Below, in pieces: positions 24,356-32,508 of a stretch of 64,000 bases of DNA. A program made the position numbers and the translations under genes. This DNA comes from Actinocorallia herbida (GTDB taxonomy: Bacteria; Actinomycetota; Actinomycetes; Streptosporangiales; Streptosporangiaceae), in contig NZ_RJKE01000001.1 in NCBI RefSeq assembly GCF_003751225.1, positions 4,836,001 through 4,900,000 of the forward strand. The letters run 5' to 3'. Each line of letters starts with the position of its first letter. Position 1 is the first letter of the stretch. The notes under the pieces were generated by a model that saw only the letters and a list, made by a program, of their open reading frames with translations, was not told the DNA's origin and ran no database searches.

Positions 24356-24379
24356 CAAATAGACGCAAGCGTCTCTTTG
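24356..24379. promoter_or_regulatory. TetR operator upstream of tetR-P450 operon
   Basis: CAAA-t-AGACGC-aa-GCGTCT-c-TTTG: 10 of 11 positions pair around a 2-base centre. It sits 49 bases before the TetR start, also in the gap to the MFS gene that ends at 24455. An autoregulatory site is the simplest reading. Confidence 0.7.
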
Positions 24380-24454
24380 AAAATCGCGAGGATCCCGGCC
24401 CAGCAGGTCGCTGGACCGGGTGTTTCCGCGAACCGGGAGCCCGGGGCGTCGTCG

Positions 24455-25981
24455 TCAGGAGACGGCCGGGCGGGCCTCGGCCGGGCGGGTCGGCTCCTGG
24501 GCGGGGGCGGGGCGGGGGCGCTTGAGGAGCAGGGCGAGGACGGTGCCCGCGGCGAGGGCAGGGGCCAGCCAGAGGAAGCCGGCGCCGGTGGCGTGGGCGA
24601 ACGCGTCGAGGGCGACGGCTCGGGCGTCGGCGGAGAGCCGGGCGATGGACTCCGGGCGGGCCGGGTCGAAGCCGCCGAGGCGGGGCAGGTCCGCGGTGCG
24701 GGCGGCGAAGCCGCTGGTGAGCAGCGCCCCGAAGACTGCGACGCCGAAGGCCGCGCCGATGGACCGGGCGAAGGTGACCACGGCGCTCGCGGCGCCGATG
24801 TCGGCGGCGGGCACGGAGTTCTGGACCGCGGTCAGCACGACCATGGGGACCATGCCGATGCCGATGCCGGTGAGCAGGAAGTAGCCGCCCAGGACGACGG
24901 TTCCGGTGGCGGCGCCGAGGGTCGACAGCAGGAGCAGCCCGGCGAGGTTGATCAGCAGCCCGGAGACCAGGATCGGCCGCAGCCGTTCGACCTGCGCCGC
25001 CCAGCGCCCTGCCAGGGACTGGCTGAGGACGAGACCCGCGACCAGCGGCAGCATGTGGACGCCGGAGAGGGTCGCCGAGACGCCGTCGACGATCTGCAGG
25101 TAGGTGGGCAGGTACACCAGGACGCTGAACATCGCGGCGTTGGCGACGAAGCCGATCAGCGCGGAGAAGACCACGGTGCGGGAGCTCAGCAGGGCGATCG
25201 GCAGGACCGGCGCGGCGGCGCGCCGCTCGACGGGCACCAGAAGCGCGGCGAGCGCGACGGTGGCGAGGACCAGGCCCACGATGGCGGGCGAGCCCCAGCC
25301 CCAGCGGCCGCCGAAGGAGGTGACCAGCACGAGGCCGGTGGCGATCGCGGCGAGCACCGTGGCGCCCGCGTAGTCGATGCGGGCCTTGACGCCGCCGCCG
25401 GCGGCGGGGAGGACGCGGACGGCGATGACGAGGGCGATGACGCCGACGGGAAGGTTGACCAGGAAGGCCCAGCGCCAGGAGAGCCGATCGGTGAACACCC
25501 CGCCGAGCAGCGGGCCGACGATGCTCGCCACGCCGTACACGGATCCGAACATCGCCTGGTAGCGGCCGCGTTCCTCCGCGGCCACGATGTCGCCGACCAG
25601 GGCGAAGGTGAGGACGATCATGCCGCCGCCGCCCAGCCCCTGCAGGACGCGGGCGCCGATGAGCTCCGGCAGACCCTGCGCCAGGCCGCAGGCCGCGGAC
25701 GCGATGAGGAAGACCGTGGTGGAGACCAGGTAGAGGGTCTTGCGGCCGAACATGTCGCCGAGCTTGCCCCACAGCGGGGTGACCGCGGTCGAGGCGAGCA
25801 GGTAGGCGGCGCTGATCCAGGCGATGCCGTCGAAACCGTCGAGGTCCGCGGCGATGCGCGGCAGGGCGGTCGCGACGATGGTCTGGTCGAGGGTGGCGAG
25901 CAGCACCACGAGGACCAGCGCGGTCATGGCGGCGGCGACGCCGCGGGCCTCGGGTTCCGGGGAGCGTCGGGTCTTGAACAT
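24455..25981 (-). CDS. MFS multidrug exporter, DHA2 (EmrB/QacA) family
   Basis: The protein has 508 residues and 14 predicted helices. Helix 1 carries motif D1 (LLATLDQTIVATALPRIAAD), the loop 2-3 motif A reads GKLGDMFGRKTLYL, and motif C (GSVYGVASIVGPLLGG) marks it as an antiporter. It would expel hydrophobic cations or antibiotics by proton antiport. The aldehyde dehydrogenase gene lies 100 bases upstream in the same direction, so co-transcription is possible. The nearest TetR candidates are the P450-linked gene downstream and the gene at 27616. Confidence 0.9.
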   Translation of the reverse strand: MFKTRRSPEPEARGVAAAMTALVLVVLLATLDQTIVATALPRIAADLDGFDGIAWISAAYLLASTAVTPLWGKLGDMFGRKTLYLVSTTVFLIASAACGLAQGLPELIGARVLQGLGGGGMIVLTFALVGDIVAAEERGRYQAMFGSVYGVASIVGPLLGGVFTDRLSWRWAFLVNLPVGVIALVIAVRVLPAAGGGVKARIDYAGATVLAAIATGLVLVTSFGGRWGWGSPAIVGLVLATVALAALLVPVERRAAAPVLPIALLSSRTVVFSALIGFVANAAMFSVLVYLPTYLQIVDGVSATLSGVHMLPLVAGLVLSQSLAGRWAAQVERLRPILVSGLLINLAGLLLLSTLGAATGTVVLGGYFLLTGIGIGMVPMVVLTAVQNSVPAADIGAASAVVTFARSIGAAFGVAVFGALLTSGFAARTADLPRLGGFDPARPESIARLSADARAVALDAFAHATGAGFLWLAPALAAGTVLALLLKRPRPAPAQEPTRPAEARPAVS

Positions 25982-26081
25982 GGGGAAAGCCGTCCTTTCG
26001 GGGGTCCCGTGCGGGCGGGCCGGCCGGGCTCGCGCGGCGGGTGGGGGAGGTCGTCCCGGGATGCCGGAGGCGGAGCGCGGA

Positions 26082-27524
26082 TCAGACGGTGATCGTCTTG
26101 TACTCGGTGTAGCCGCCGAGGCCGACGGCGCCGTATTCGCGGCCGATGCCGCTGGCCTTGACGCCGCCGAAGGGCCCGTCGAAGCCGACGGACGCGCCGT
26201 TGACGGTGACCGTGCCGGTACGGATGCGCCGGGCCACGTCGAGGGCGTGCTCCTCGTCGGCGGACCAGACTCCGCCGGACAGGCCGTACTCGGAGTCGTT
26301 GGCGATGCGGACGGCGTCGTCCTCGTCGTCGTAGGCGATCACGACGAGGACCGGGCCGAAGATCTCCTCCTGGGCGATGCGCATCGAGGTGTCGACGTCG
26401 GCGAAGAGGGTCGGCGTGACGTAGTTGCCCTTCTCCAGCCCCTCCGGGATCTGGGGTCCGCCGGTGACGAGGCGGGCCCCTTCCTCGATGCCGATCTCGA
26501 TGTACTCGCGCACCCGCTGCTGCTGGTCGGGGCGGATCATCGGGCCGATGAAGGTGTCCGGATCGCGGGGATCGCCGACCTTGAGGGAGGCGACGAGCGT
26601 CTTGAGCTCGGCGACCACCTCTTCGTAGCGGTCGCGCGGGGCCAGGATGCGGGTCTGCGCGATGCAGGACTCACCGTTGTTGAGGAGGGCGGCGAACTTC
26701 AGCCCCTGCACCGCCGCGTGGAGGTCGGCGTCGGGGAGGATGACGGCGGCGGACTTGCCCCCCAGCTCCAGGCTGACCCGCTTGAGCTGCTCGCCGGCGA
26801 TCGCGGCGACGCGCCGGCCCGCACGGGTCGAGCCGGTGAAGGCGATCTTGTCGACGTCCGGGTGGGCGATCAGGTACTCGCTGACCTCCCGGTCCGCGGG
26901 CAGCACGCTGATCACGCCTTCCGGCAGGCCCGCCTCCGCCACGAGTTCGGCGAGAAGCCCCATGCTCAGGGAGTTCTCCGGGGAGACCTTCAGGACCACC
27001 GAGTTGCCGGCGAGCAGCGCCGGAATGATCTTCGACGTCGCGGAGGAGAAGGGCGAGTTCCACGGGATCACGGCGGCGACGACGCCGATCGCCTCGCGGC
27101 GGACGACGCTGCGCACCGTCGAGGCCGGATCCGACGGGATCAGGGTCTGCTCCCAGGCGAACTCCTCCGCCGCCTTGAGGTAGGCCTCGGCCTGCCGGGT
27201 CAGGCCGGGCTGGCCGGCGCGGGTGAACCATCCCGCCGAGCCGTTCTCCGCGGCGATCAGCCCGGCGATCCGGTCCGCGTTCCGCTCGCGCAGCGCGTTG
27301 AAGCGCCGCAGGACCACGACGCGCTCCAAGGGCGGGGTCTCCCGCCAGACGCCCTCGTCGAAGGAGGCGCGGGCGGCGGCGATCGCGCGGTCGACGTCCG
27401 CGGTCCCGGCTTGGGCGGCCCGGCCGAGCAGCGTGCCGTCGTGCGGCGACCGGATGTCCAGCAGGTCCGCGTCACTCGGTTCGGTCCAGGTCCCCGCGAT
27501 GAAGAGCCGGTCATAGGTGATCAT
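26082..27524 (-). CDS. NAD(P)-dependent aldehyde dehydrogenase
   Basis: The protein has 480 residues, the standard ALDH length. Key residues are present: the PWNSPF motif (about 154-159), general base Glu in LELGGKSAAV (about 254-263), catalytic Cys in NNGESCIAQTRI (about residue 288), and EEIFGPVLVV near 385. It oxidises an aldehyde to the acid in the cytoplasm. A divergent TetR gene shares a 91-base region with a 9-base-arm inverted repeat, so it is likely repressed by that protein. The family includes betaine, vanillin and other aldehyde dehydrogenases; the substrate cannot be told. Confidence 0.93.
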   Translation of the reverse strand: MITYDRLFIAGTWTEPSDADLLDIRSPHDGTLLGRAAQAGTADVDRAIAAARASFDEGVWRETPPLERVVVLRRFNALRERNADRIAGLIAAENGSAGWFTRAGQPGLTRQAEAYLKAAEEFAWEQTLIPSDPASTVRSVVRREAIGVVAAVIPWNSPFSSATSKIIPALLAGNSVVLKVSPENSLSMGLLAELVAEAGLPEGVISVLPADREVSEYLIAHPDVDKIAFTGSTRAGRRVAAIAGEQLKRVSLELGGKSAAVILPDADLHAAVQGLKFAALLNNGESCIAQTRILAPRDRYEEVVAELKTLVASLKVGDPRDPDTFIGPMIRPDQQQRVREYIEIGIEEGARLVTGGPQIPEGLEKGNYVTPTLFADVDTSMRIAQEEIFGPVLVVIAYDDEDDAVRIANDSEYGLSGGVWSADEEHALDVARRIRTGTVTVNGASVGFDGPFGGVKASGIGREYGAVGLGGYTEYKTITV

Positions 27525-27558
27525 GTGCTGTCCCGTTCAGATCGTTCGGCTATCTGTC

Positions 27559-27589
27559 TCATCAAGGTAGCACTTAGATTCCTTGATGA
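27559..27589. promoter_or_regulatory. TetR operator between aldehyde dehydrogenase and tetR
   Basis: TCATCAAGG (27559-27567) and CCTTGATGA (27581-27589) are perfect 9-base arms with a 13-base centre, midway between two divergent starts (27524 and 27616). Confidence 0.75.
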
Positions 27590-27615
27590 CACATTCATGT
27601 GACGATGACAACACC

Positions 27616-28200
27616 ATGAGACTCGATCGAGCAGCACTTGCGGGTAGGCTGTCGCCTGTGAGAGCAGACGCCGCACGCAACATCCAGACCGTCCTCACCA
27701 CCGGGGCCCGCATGCTGGCCGCGGATCCGGGCGTGAGCATCGCCGCCATCGCCGCCGAGGCCGGCGTCGACCGGCGCACCGTCTACCGGCGCTTCTCCTC
27801 CCGGGAGGAGCTGCTGTCCGCCATCTACGAGGCCCGGCTGGACGCCGTCGAGCGGGCCATCGCCGACGCCCGCCTGCGCGAGGCCCCCGTCCCGGTCGCA
27901 CTGCACCGCTACGTCGAGAACGTCATCGACGTGAACCGCACCTGGCCCGTCGACCTCGCCCGCATGCTCGCCGACGATGCCAGCCGCACCCGGCGCGACG
28001 CGTCGGTCGCCGAGGTCGACGCCTTCCTGCGCCGGGCCGAGGACGAGGGCCTACTGCGCGCCGGCCTCCCCGACGGCTGGGCCGCGACACTGCTGCCCGA
28101 ACTGATGCACCTGGTGGCCCGGCGGATGCCCGACCTCGACCCCGGCCCGGCAGCCGACATCGTGGTGGAGACCCTGCTCCACGGTCTCGGCCGCATCTGA
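27616..28200 (+). CDS. TetR family regulator (probable repressor of the aldehyde dehydrogenase)
   Basis: The protein has 194 residues. The helix-turn-helix is VDRRTVYRRFSSREELLSAI after VRADAARNIQTVLTTGARML. The ATG at 27616 is used here; a GTG at 27658 gives a start closer to that of related proteins and is a real alternative, and neither has a strong ribosome binding site. The gene is divergent from the dehydrogenase with a perfect inverted repeat between, and is followed by an SDR gene in the same direction with its own promoter. Confidence 0.85.
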   Translation: MRLDRAALAGRLSPVRADAARNIQTVLTTGARMLAADPGVSIAAIAAEAGVDRRTVYRRFSSREELLSAIYEARLDAVERAIADARLREAPVPVALHRYVENVIDVNRTWPVDLARMLADDASRTRRDASVAEVDAFLRRAEDEGLLRAGLPDGWAATLLPELMHLVARRMPDLDPGPAADIVVETLLHGLGRI

Positions 28201-28234
28201 CCGGACTCGCCGCCCGGAATCCGGCCGATTTGTC

Positions 28235-28248
28235 TACAGCTGTATACT
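28235..28248 (+). promoter_or_regulatory. Promoter and palindrome upstream of the SDR gene
   Basis: TACAGCTGTA (28235-28244) is a perfect palindrome overlapping TATACT (28243-28248), a near-consensus -10 box. The predicted transcript starts near 28256 and has about a 55-base leader before the SDR start. A TetR-type repressor would cover the -10. Confidence 0.5.
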
Positions 28249-28310
28249 TATGGATGAAACCCGCCCGCGCCGATCAGGGCGCGGACGGAATCCGTGGGAA
28301 GAAGCACAAG

Positions 28311-29111
28311 ATGGATCTCAAGCTCACCGACAAGCGGGCCCTGGTCACCGGGTCCACCTCCGGGCTCGGCGCGGCGACGGCGAAGATGCTGGCCGCCGAA
28401 GGGGCGGCCGTCGTCGTCCACGGGCGGGACCGGGACCGGGCGGAAAGGACCGCGCGGGAGATCCGCGCGGCGGGCGGGGTCGCCGACATCGCACTGGGCG
28501 ACCTGGCGAACGACGAGGGGGCCGCGGAGGCGGCACGCGCGGCGACCGCGCACGGTCCCATCGACATCCTCGTCAACAACGCGGGCTTCTACCGGCATCT
28601 GACGTGGACCGAGGCGACGCCCGACGAGTGGCGTGACGCCTACGACATCAACGTCGTCTCGGGCGTCCGGATGATCCGGCTCCTCGTCCCGGCGATGCGC
28701 GAGCGCGGCTGGGGCAGGGTCGTCACCATCGGCGGCGGCCTCGCCTCCCAGCCGATGAACACCCACCCGCAGTACAACGCGACGCTGGCGGCCCGGCACA
28801 ACCTCGCGGTGTCGCTCGCCCGCGAACTCAAGGGCACCGGCGTCACCTCGAACGTCGTCTCGCCCGGCGCGATCGTCGTCGAGGCGGTGCAGGAGCTCGT
28901 CATGGAGCTCGCCCCCGCCCGCGGATGGGGGCGGACCTGGGAGGAGGTGCACCGCAACGCCGTGGAGGCCCTGGTGCCCAACGACCAGGAACGGTTCGGC
29001 GAGCCGGACGAGATCGCCGCGGCGGTCGCGTACCTGTGCGGCGACCACGCGCAGTACATCAGCGGAGCGACGATCCGCGTGGACGGCGGGACGGTCCGCT
29101 CGGCCTTCTGA
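28311..29111 (+). CDS. SDR family oxidoreductase with atypical active site
   Basis: The protein has 266 residues. The Rossmann start is RALVTGSTSGLGAATAKML (about 9-27), with NNAG at about 87-90 and the C-terminal SGATIRVDGGT. The catalytic Tyr lies in HPQYNATLAARHN, but the expected YxxxK lysine is Leu (Y-N-A-T-L). No Ser sits at the usual 13 residues before Tyr; the nearest is in GGLASQPM. So the canonical Ser-Tyr-Lys triad is incomplete, although the fold is intact. Either a divergent subgroup uses other residues or catalysis is altered. A TetR gene converges from downstream 13 bases away. Confidence 0.88.
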   Translation: MDLKLTDKRALVTGSTSGLGAATAKMLAAEGAAVVVHGRDRDRAERTAREIRAAGGVADIALGDLANDEGAAEAARAATAHGPIDILVNNAGFYRHLTWTEATPDEWRDAYDINVVSGVRMIRLLVPAMRERGWGRVVTIGGGLASQPMNTHPQYNATLAARHNLAVSLARELKGTGVTSNVVSPGAIVVEAVQELVMELAPARGWGRTWEEVHRNAVEALVPNDQERFGEPDEIAAAVAYLCGDHAQYISGATIRVDGGTVRSAF

Positions 29112-29124
29112 TGGCCGGGCGCCG

Positions 29125-29751
29125 CTACTCCGCCGTGCCGCCCCGGACGCCGTCGTCGCGGTCGTCCGGGGCGGCGCCGGTTCCCCGGCCCACCGGTTCG
29201 AGCATGTCGGCCAGCAGGTCGGCCAGCAGGTCGGCGTCGGCGTCGGCGAGGGCGCCGGTGCCCACCACCGAGCGCAGCAGCCAGGTCCCGGCGGCGAGCG
29301 CGAGCATGAGCTCGGCGCGGACCTCCGCGTCGGGTCCGTCGAGCAGCCCGGTGAGCCGGGCGCCCACGTGGGTCTCGACCCCCCGCCGGAGGATCGCCGC
29401 GGCCTCGGGATCGGCGGCCGAGCGGAGCATGAGCAGGAACGGGTCGAGCCGCTCGGCGCCGGGGGCGGTGCGCGCGGCGAGCCGCCGCGCGATGTCGCGC
29501 GCCAGGTCGCGGCGGTCGTCGCCGACGACGGTCGGCGGGGCGAAGGACCGGTCGACGGCTTCGGCGAAGAGGCCCTCCTTCTGGCCGAAGTAGCGATTGA
29601 TCATCATCGCCGTCACGCCGGCCCGCTCGGCGATCTGCCGCACGCCGGCCCGTGCGTACCCCTGCTCGGTGAACTCGACGACCGCGGCGTCGAGGATCGC
29701 CTCCCGGGTCGCCGCGGCGTTGCGCCGACGACCGGGCTGTACAGCGCTCAT
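29125..29751 (-). CDS. TetR family regulator
   Basis: The protein has 208 residues from ATG 29751 (MSAVQPGRRRNAAATREAIL). The recognition helix reads VTAMMINRYFGQKEGLFAEA. The C-terminal region has ADADADLLADLLADMLEPVG, encoded by short GGTCGGC-type direct repeats. Two further in-frame Met codons lie just upstream; no ribosome binding site discriminates them. The gene converges on the SDR and is back to back with the PadR operon. Its target is unclear; the palindrome before the SDR is one candidate. Confidence 0.83.
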   Translation of the reverse strand: MSAVQPGRRRNAAATREAILDAAVVEFTEQGYARAGVRQIAERAGVTAMMINRYFGQKEGLFAEAVDRSFAPPTVVGDDRRDLARDIARRLAARTAPGAERLDPFLLMLRSAADPEAAAILRRGVETHVGARLTGLLDGPDAEVRAELMLALAAGTWLLRSVVGTGALADADADLLADLLADMLEPVGRGTGAAPDDRDDGVRGGTAE

Positions 29752-29846
29752 GCGCCGCATCATACGGGCCGTTGGACACCGGCCCATCTCTCGGACCGGC
29801 CGCCCGCACGCCCCGAGCCGCTCCGGCCGGGCCACGGCGGCGGCAT

Positions 29847-29911
29847 TATTCGGTGTTGCTAAGTACCGGTATTCATTGTTACTATGTACCGGTAGTCAGC
29901 AACACCGAATA
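29847..29911. promoter_or_regulatory. Large inverted-repeat operator/promoter of PadR operon
   Basis: Arms 29847-29871 and 29887-29911 match at 22 of 25 positions: a perfect 14-base outer part starting TATTCGGTGTTGCT, then 3 mismatches, then TACCGGTA in both arms. The 15-base centre holds TACTAT (29880-29885), a likely -10, with TTGCTA 18 bases upstream. A PadR dimer pair bound to the TACCGGTA boxes would mask the promoter. AGGGAGG follows just before the PadR start. Confidence 0.75.
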
Positions 29912-29930
29912 GCTAGAAGGGAGGTGCGCC

Positions 29931-30260
29931 ATGGGCAAACAGCTGACGGAGATGCTCAAAGGCACGCTGGAGGGCATCGTCCTGGCGATCCTGTCCGGGC
30001 GGCCCGCTTACGGCTACGAGATCACCGCGTCGCTGCGCGATCAGGGCTTCTCCGACATCGCCGAGGGCACCATCTACGCCCTGCTGGTCAGGATCGAGCA
30101 GCGCGGCTTCGTCGACGTGGCGAAGGTCCCCTCTGAGAAGGGTCCGCCGCGCAAGGTGTACTCCCTCAACGCCCAGGGACGGGAATCCCTCGAAGAGTTC
30201 TGGAGGACCTGGAGCTTCCTCACAGCACGGCTCGAACAGCTCCGCGAAGGAGGCGAGTGA
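29931..30260 (+). CDS. PadR family transcriptional regulator
   Basis: The protein has 109 residues, typical of the short PadR-s2 group. The winged helix spans about 10-85, with GRPAYGYEITASLRDQGFSD and EGTIYALLVRIEQRGFVDVA. The C-terminal dimerisation helix is LEEFWRTWSFLTARLEQLRE. A strong AGGGAGG lies six bases before the ATG. It heads an operon with a DUF1048 protein and a DrrAB-like exporter. The large inverted repeat upstream indicates self-repression, relieved by a compound that the exporter handles, as in LmrR-like systems. Confidence 0.93.
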   Translation: MGKQLTEMLKGTLEGIVLAILSGRPAYGYEITASLRDQGFSDIAEGTIYALLVRIEQRGFVDVAKVPSEKGPPRKVYSLNAQGRESLEEFWRTWSFLTARLEQLREGGE

Positions 30261-30262
30261 CC

Positions 30263-30637
30263 ATGTCCGATGCCGAGAAGAGCGGCTTCATCGCCAAGGT
30301 GATCGGCCCCAAGAAGCGCTGGAGGGCGTACAAGGCCCGCAAGGAGCAGCTTCCCGAGAACCACCGCGCGGCGGTCGACGCGATCGAGCGCTACCTGATG
30401 CACTTCGTGCCGACCGACGCCGACCGCAACGCCGCGACGTTCGAGGACCTCGCCGACCTGTTCGAGCAGGCCGCGGCAGACGACACGCCGATCCGCGCGA
30501 TCGTCGGCGAGGACCCCGTCGAGTTCGTCGAGGCGTTCGCCAGGAACTACACGGAGGGCGGCTACGCCCCCGCCCGTGCGCGCAAGCGCCTGACCGACGC
30601 CATCGCGGCCGCGGCCGGCGAAGACCCCCAGAAGTAG
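30263..30637 (+). CDS. DUF1048 family protein
   Basis: The protein has 124 residues, all helical, beginning MSDAEKSGFIAKVIGPKKRW. The stretch RAYKARKEQLPENHRAAVDA and the later DLFEQAAADDTPIRAIVGED with DPVEFVEAFARNY are characteristic of DUF1048, a family nearly always encoded after a PadR regulator. The ATG at 30263 has GGAGG nine bases upstream; a GTG at 30257 overlaps the PadR stop but is too close to it. Molecular role unknown; the linkage suggests a modulator of the regulator or of the exporter. Confidence 0.88.
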   Translation: MSDAEKSGFIAKVIGPKKRWRAYKARKEQLPENHRAAVDAIERYLMHFVPTDADRNAATFEDLADLFEQAAADDTPIRAIVGEDPVEFVEAFARNYTEGGYAPARARKRLTDAIAAAAGEDPQK

Positions 30638-30733
30638 AACCCGACGAACACGGCCCGAGACCGGCGACGCCGCGGCGGGCTCCGTCTCCGACCCCCCCAT
30701 CACAGCGACCCCCCATCACAGCAGGGAGCCCCC

Positions 30734-31705
30734 ATGAGTGACGCGATCACGGCCGAAGGACTGGTCAAGAGGTACGGCGAGGTGAACGCCCTCGACGGGC
30801 TGAGCTTCGCCGTCCCGCAAGGCACGGTGCTGGCCCTGCTCGGCCCGAACGGCGCGGGGAAGACCACGACCGTCAGGGTCCTGACGACCCTGCTGCGACC
30901 CGACGCGGGCCGCGCCACCGTCGCCGGATGCGACGTCGTCCGCGACGCCGCCCGGCTGCGCTCGCGCATCGGCCTGTCCGGCCAGTACGCGGCGGTCGAC
31001 GAGCATCTGACGGGCGCGGAGAACCTGGAGATGGTCGGCCGCCTGTACCACCTGGGCGCCAGGCGCAGTAAGGCCCGCGCGAGCGAACTGCTGGAGCGGT
31101 TCGACCTCACCGAGGCCGCCGACCGCCCCGTCAAGGGCTACTCCGGAGGCATGCGCCGCCGCATCGACCTCGCGGGCGCGCTGGTCGCCGACCCGCCCGT
31201 CCTGTTCCTGGACGAACCGACCACCGGCCTGGACCCGAGAGCGCGGGCTGCACTGTGGGACACCATCTCCGAACTCGTCTCCGGCGGCACCACCCTCCTG
31301 CTCACCACCCAGTACATGGAGGAGGCCGACCACCTGGCCGACCGCGTCCTGGTCGTCGACCAAGGCCGGGCCATCGCCGGTGGCACCCCCGACGAGCTCA
31401 AGGACCAGGTCGGCGGCAACCGCATCGAGCTGACCGTGGCCGGCGCCGCCGACCTGGACACCGCGCGGCAGGCCCTCGAACGGTTCCCCGTCGGCACCCT
31501 CCGGACCGTGCCCGAGTCGTTGAAGCTCGTCATCTCGGTCACCGACGGCCCCGAGTCGCTCCGCCTGATCCTCGGCCGGCTGGCCGACGCCGGGGTCCGC
31601 GTGCGGGACGCCGGGCTGCGGCGGCCCACCCTCGACGACGTCTACCTCACCCTGACCGGACATCGGACGTCCGGCGCCGCCCCACAGGTCAAGGAGGCCT
31701 CCTGA
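30734..31705 (+). CDS. ABC exporter ATP-binding protein, DrrA-like
   Basis: The protein has 323 residues. Walker A is GPNGAGKTT (about 37-45), the signature is YSGGMRRR (about 136-143), and Walker B is VLFLDEPTTGLD (about 156-167). The H-loop region is LLTTQYMEEAD, and a C-terminal DrrA extension ends HRTSGAAPQVKEAS. It energises the permease encoded next, which it overlaps (TGATG). With the PadR regulator upstream, this is a drug-export operon. A 15-base direct repeat (ACCCCCCATCACAGC) precedes the ribosome binding site. Confidence 0.95.
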   Translation: MSDAITAEGLVKRYGEVNALDGLSFAVPQGTVLALLGPNGAGKTTTVRVLTTLLRPDAGRATVAGCDVVRDAARLRSRIGLSGQYAAVDEHLTGAENLEMVGRLYHLGARRSKARASELLERFDLTEAADRPVKGYSGGMRRRIDLAGALVADPPVLFLDEPTTGLDPRARAALWDTISELVSGGTTLLLTTQYMEEADHLADRVLVVDQGRAIAGGTPDELKDQVGGNRIELTVAGAADLDTARQALERFPVGTLRTVPESLKLVISVTDGPESLRLILGRLADAGVRVRDAGLRRPTLDDVYLTLTGHRTSGAAPQVKEAS

Positions 31706-32508
31706 TGAACGCGCTCGCCCTCCCGATCGTCGACGGCTGGACCATCACCAAGCGCAACACCCTGAAGATCCGGCGGTCCCCGGAGGTCCTCGTCGGCACC
31801 ATCACGCTGCCCGTCGTGCTCGTGCTGCTGTTCGCCTACGTCTTCGGCAGCGCCATCGACGTCCCGGGCGTCTCCTACCGTGAGTACCTGCTCCCGGGCA
31901 TCTTCGTCCAGGCCGTCATCATCAGCGCCCAGATCACCGGGTACACCCTCACCCTCGACCTGCAGAAGGGGATCTTCGACCGCTTCCGCTCGCTGCCCAT
32001 GGCCCCGTCCGCGGTGTTGATCGGCCAGACCGCCGGCGATCTGCTGCTGAACCTCGCGAGCCTCACCGTCATGGCGGTGATGGGCCTGGTCGTCGGATGG
32101 CGAGTGCACACCTCTCCCCTGGAGGCCGTCCTCGGCTTCGTCCTCCTGCTGCTCTTCGCCTACGCCTTCTCCTGGCTCAGCGCGACCGTGGCGCTGGTCC
32201 TGCGCACCCCCGAGAGCTTCAGCAGCATCGCCAACCTGGTCTCGCTCCCCCTGGTCTTCGTCTCCAGCGCCTTCATCGACAGCGCCGGCCTCCCCGCGCC
32301 ACTGCGCGTCGTCGCGGAGTGGAACCCCGTCTCCACCTTCACCCAGGCCGCCCGCGAACTCTTCGGCAACACCGGCGCCGCGGCGCGGACGTCCGACGCC
32401 TGGCCCCTTCGGCACGCCGTCCCGGCGTCCCTGCTCTGGATCGCCGTCATGCTCCTCCTGTTCGTCCCCCTCGCGACCCGCCTCTACAAGAAGGCCGTCA
32501 GCGCCTGA
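31705..32508 (+). CDS. ABC-2 type exporter permease, DrrB-like
   Basis: The protein has 267 residues and six predicted helices (the first at about 31-50). The ABC-2 motif region YREYLLPGIFVQAVIISAQI lies before helix 2, and LQKGIFDRFRSLPMAPSAVL matches the coupling-helix segment of DrrB/NodJ-type permeases. Near the C terminus WNPVSTFTQAARELFGN is the usual conserved stretch. It pairs with the ATPase encoded immediately upstream to export a hydrophobic compound. Confidence 0.93.
   Translation: MNALALPIVDGWTITKRNTLKIRRSPEVLVGTITLPVVLVLLFAYVFGSAIDVPGVSYREYLLPGIFVQAVIISAQITGYTLTLDLQKGIFDRFRSLPMAPSAVLIGQTAGDLLLNLASLTVMAVMGLVVGWRVHTSPLEAVLGFVLLLLFAYAFSWLSATVALVLRTPESFSSIANLVSLPLVFVSSAFIDSAGLPAPLRVVAEWNPVSTFTQAARELFGNTGAAARTSDAWPLRHAVPASLLWIAVMLLLFVPLATRLYKKAVSA

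Noticed and set aside
29161-29250. Direct repeats GGTCGGCCAGCA in a TetR gene
   Set aside because: They encode the helical repeat ADADADLLADLLAD and look like ordinary coding microvariation.
30691-30722. 15-base direct repeat before the drrA-like gene
   Set aside because: A short C-rich slip duplication in the leader; no regulatory logic is visible.
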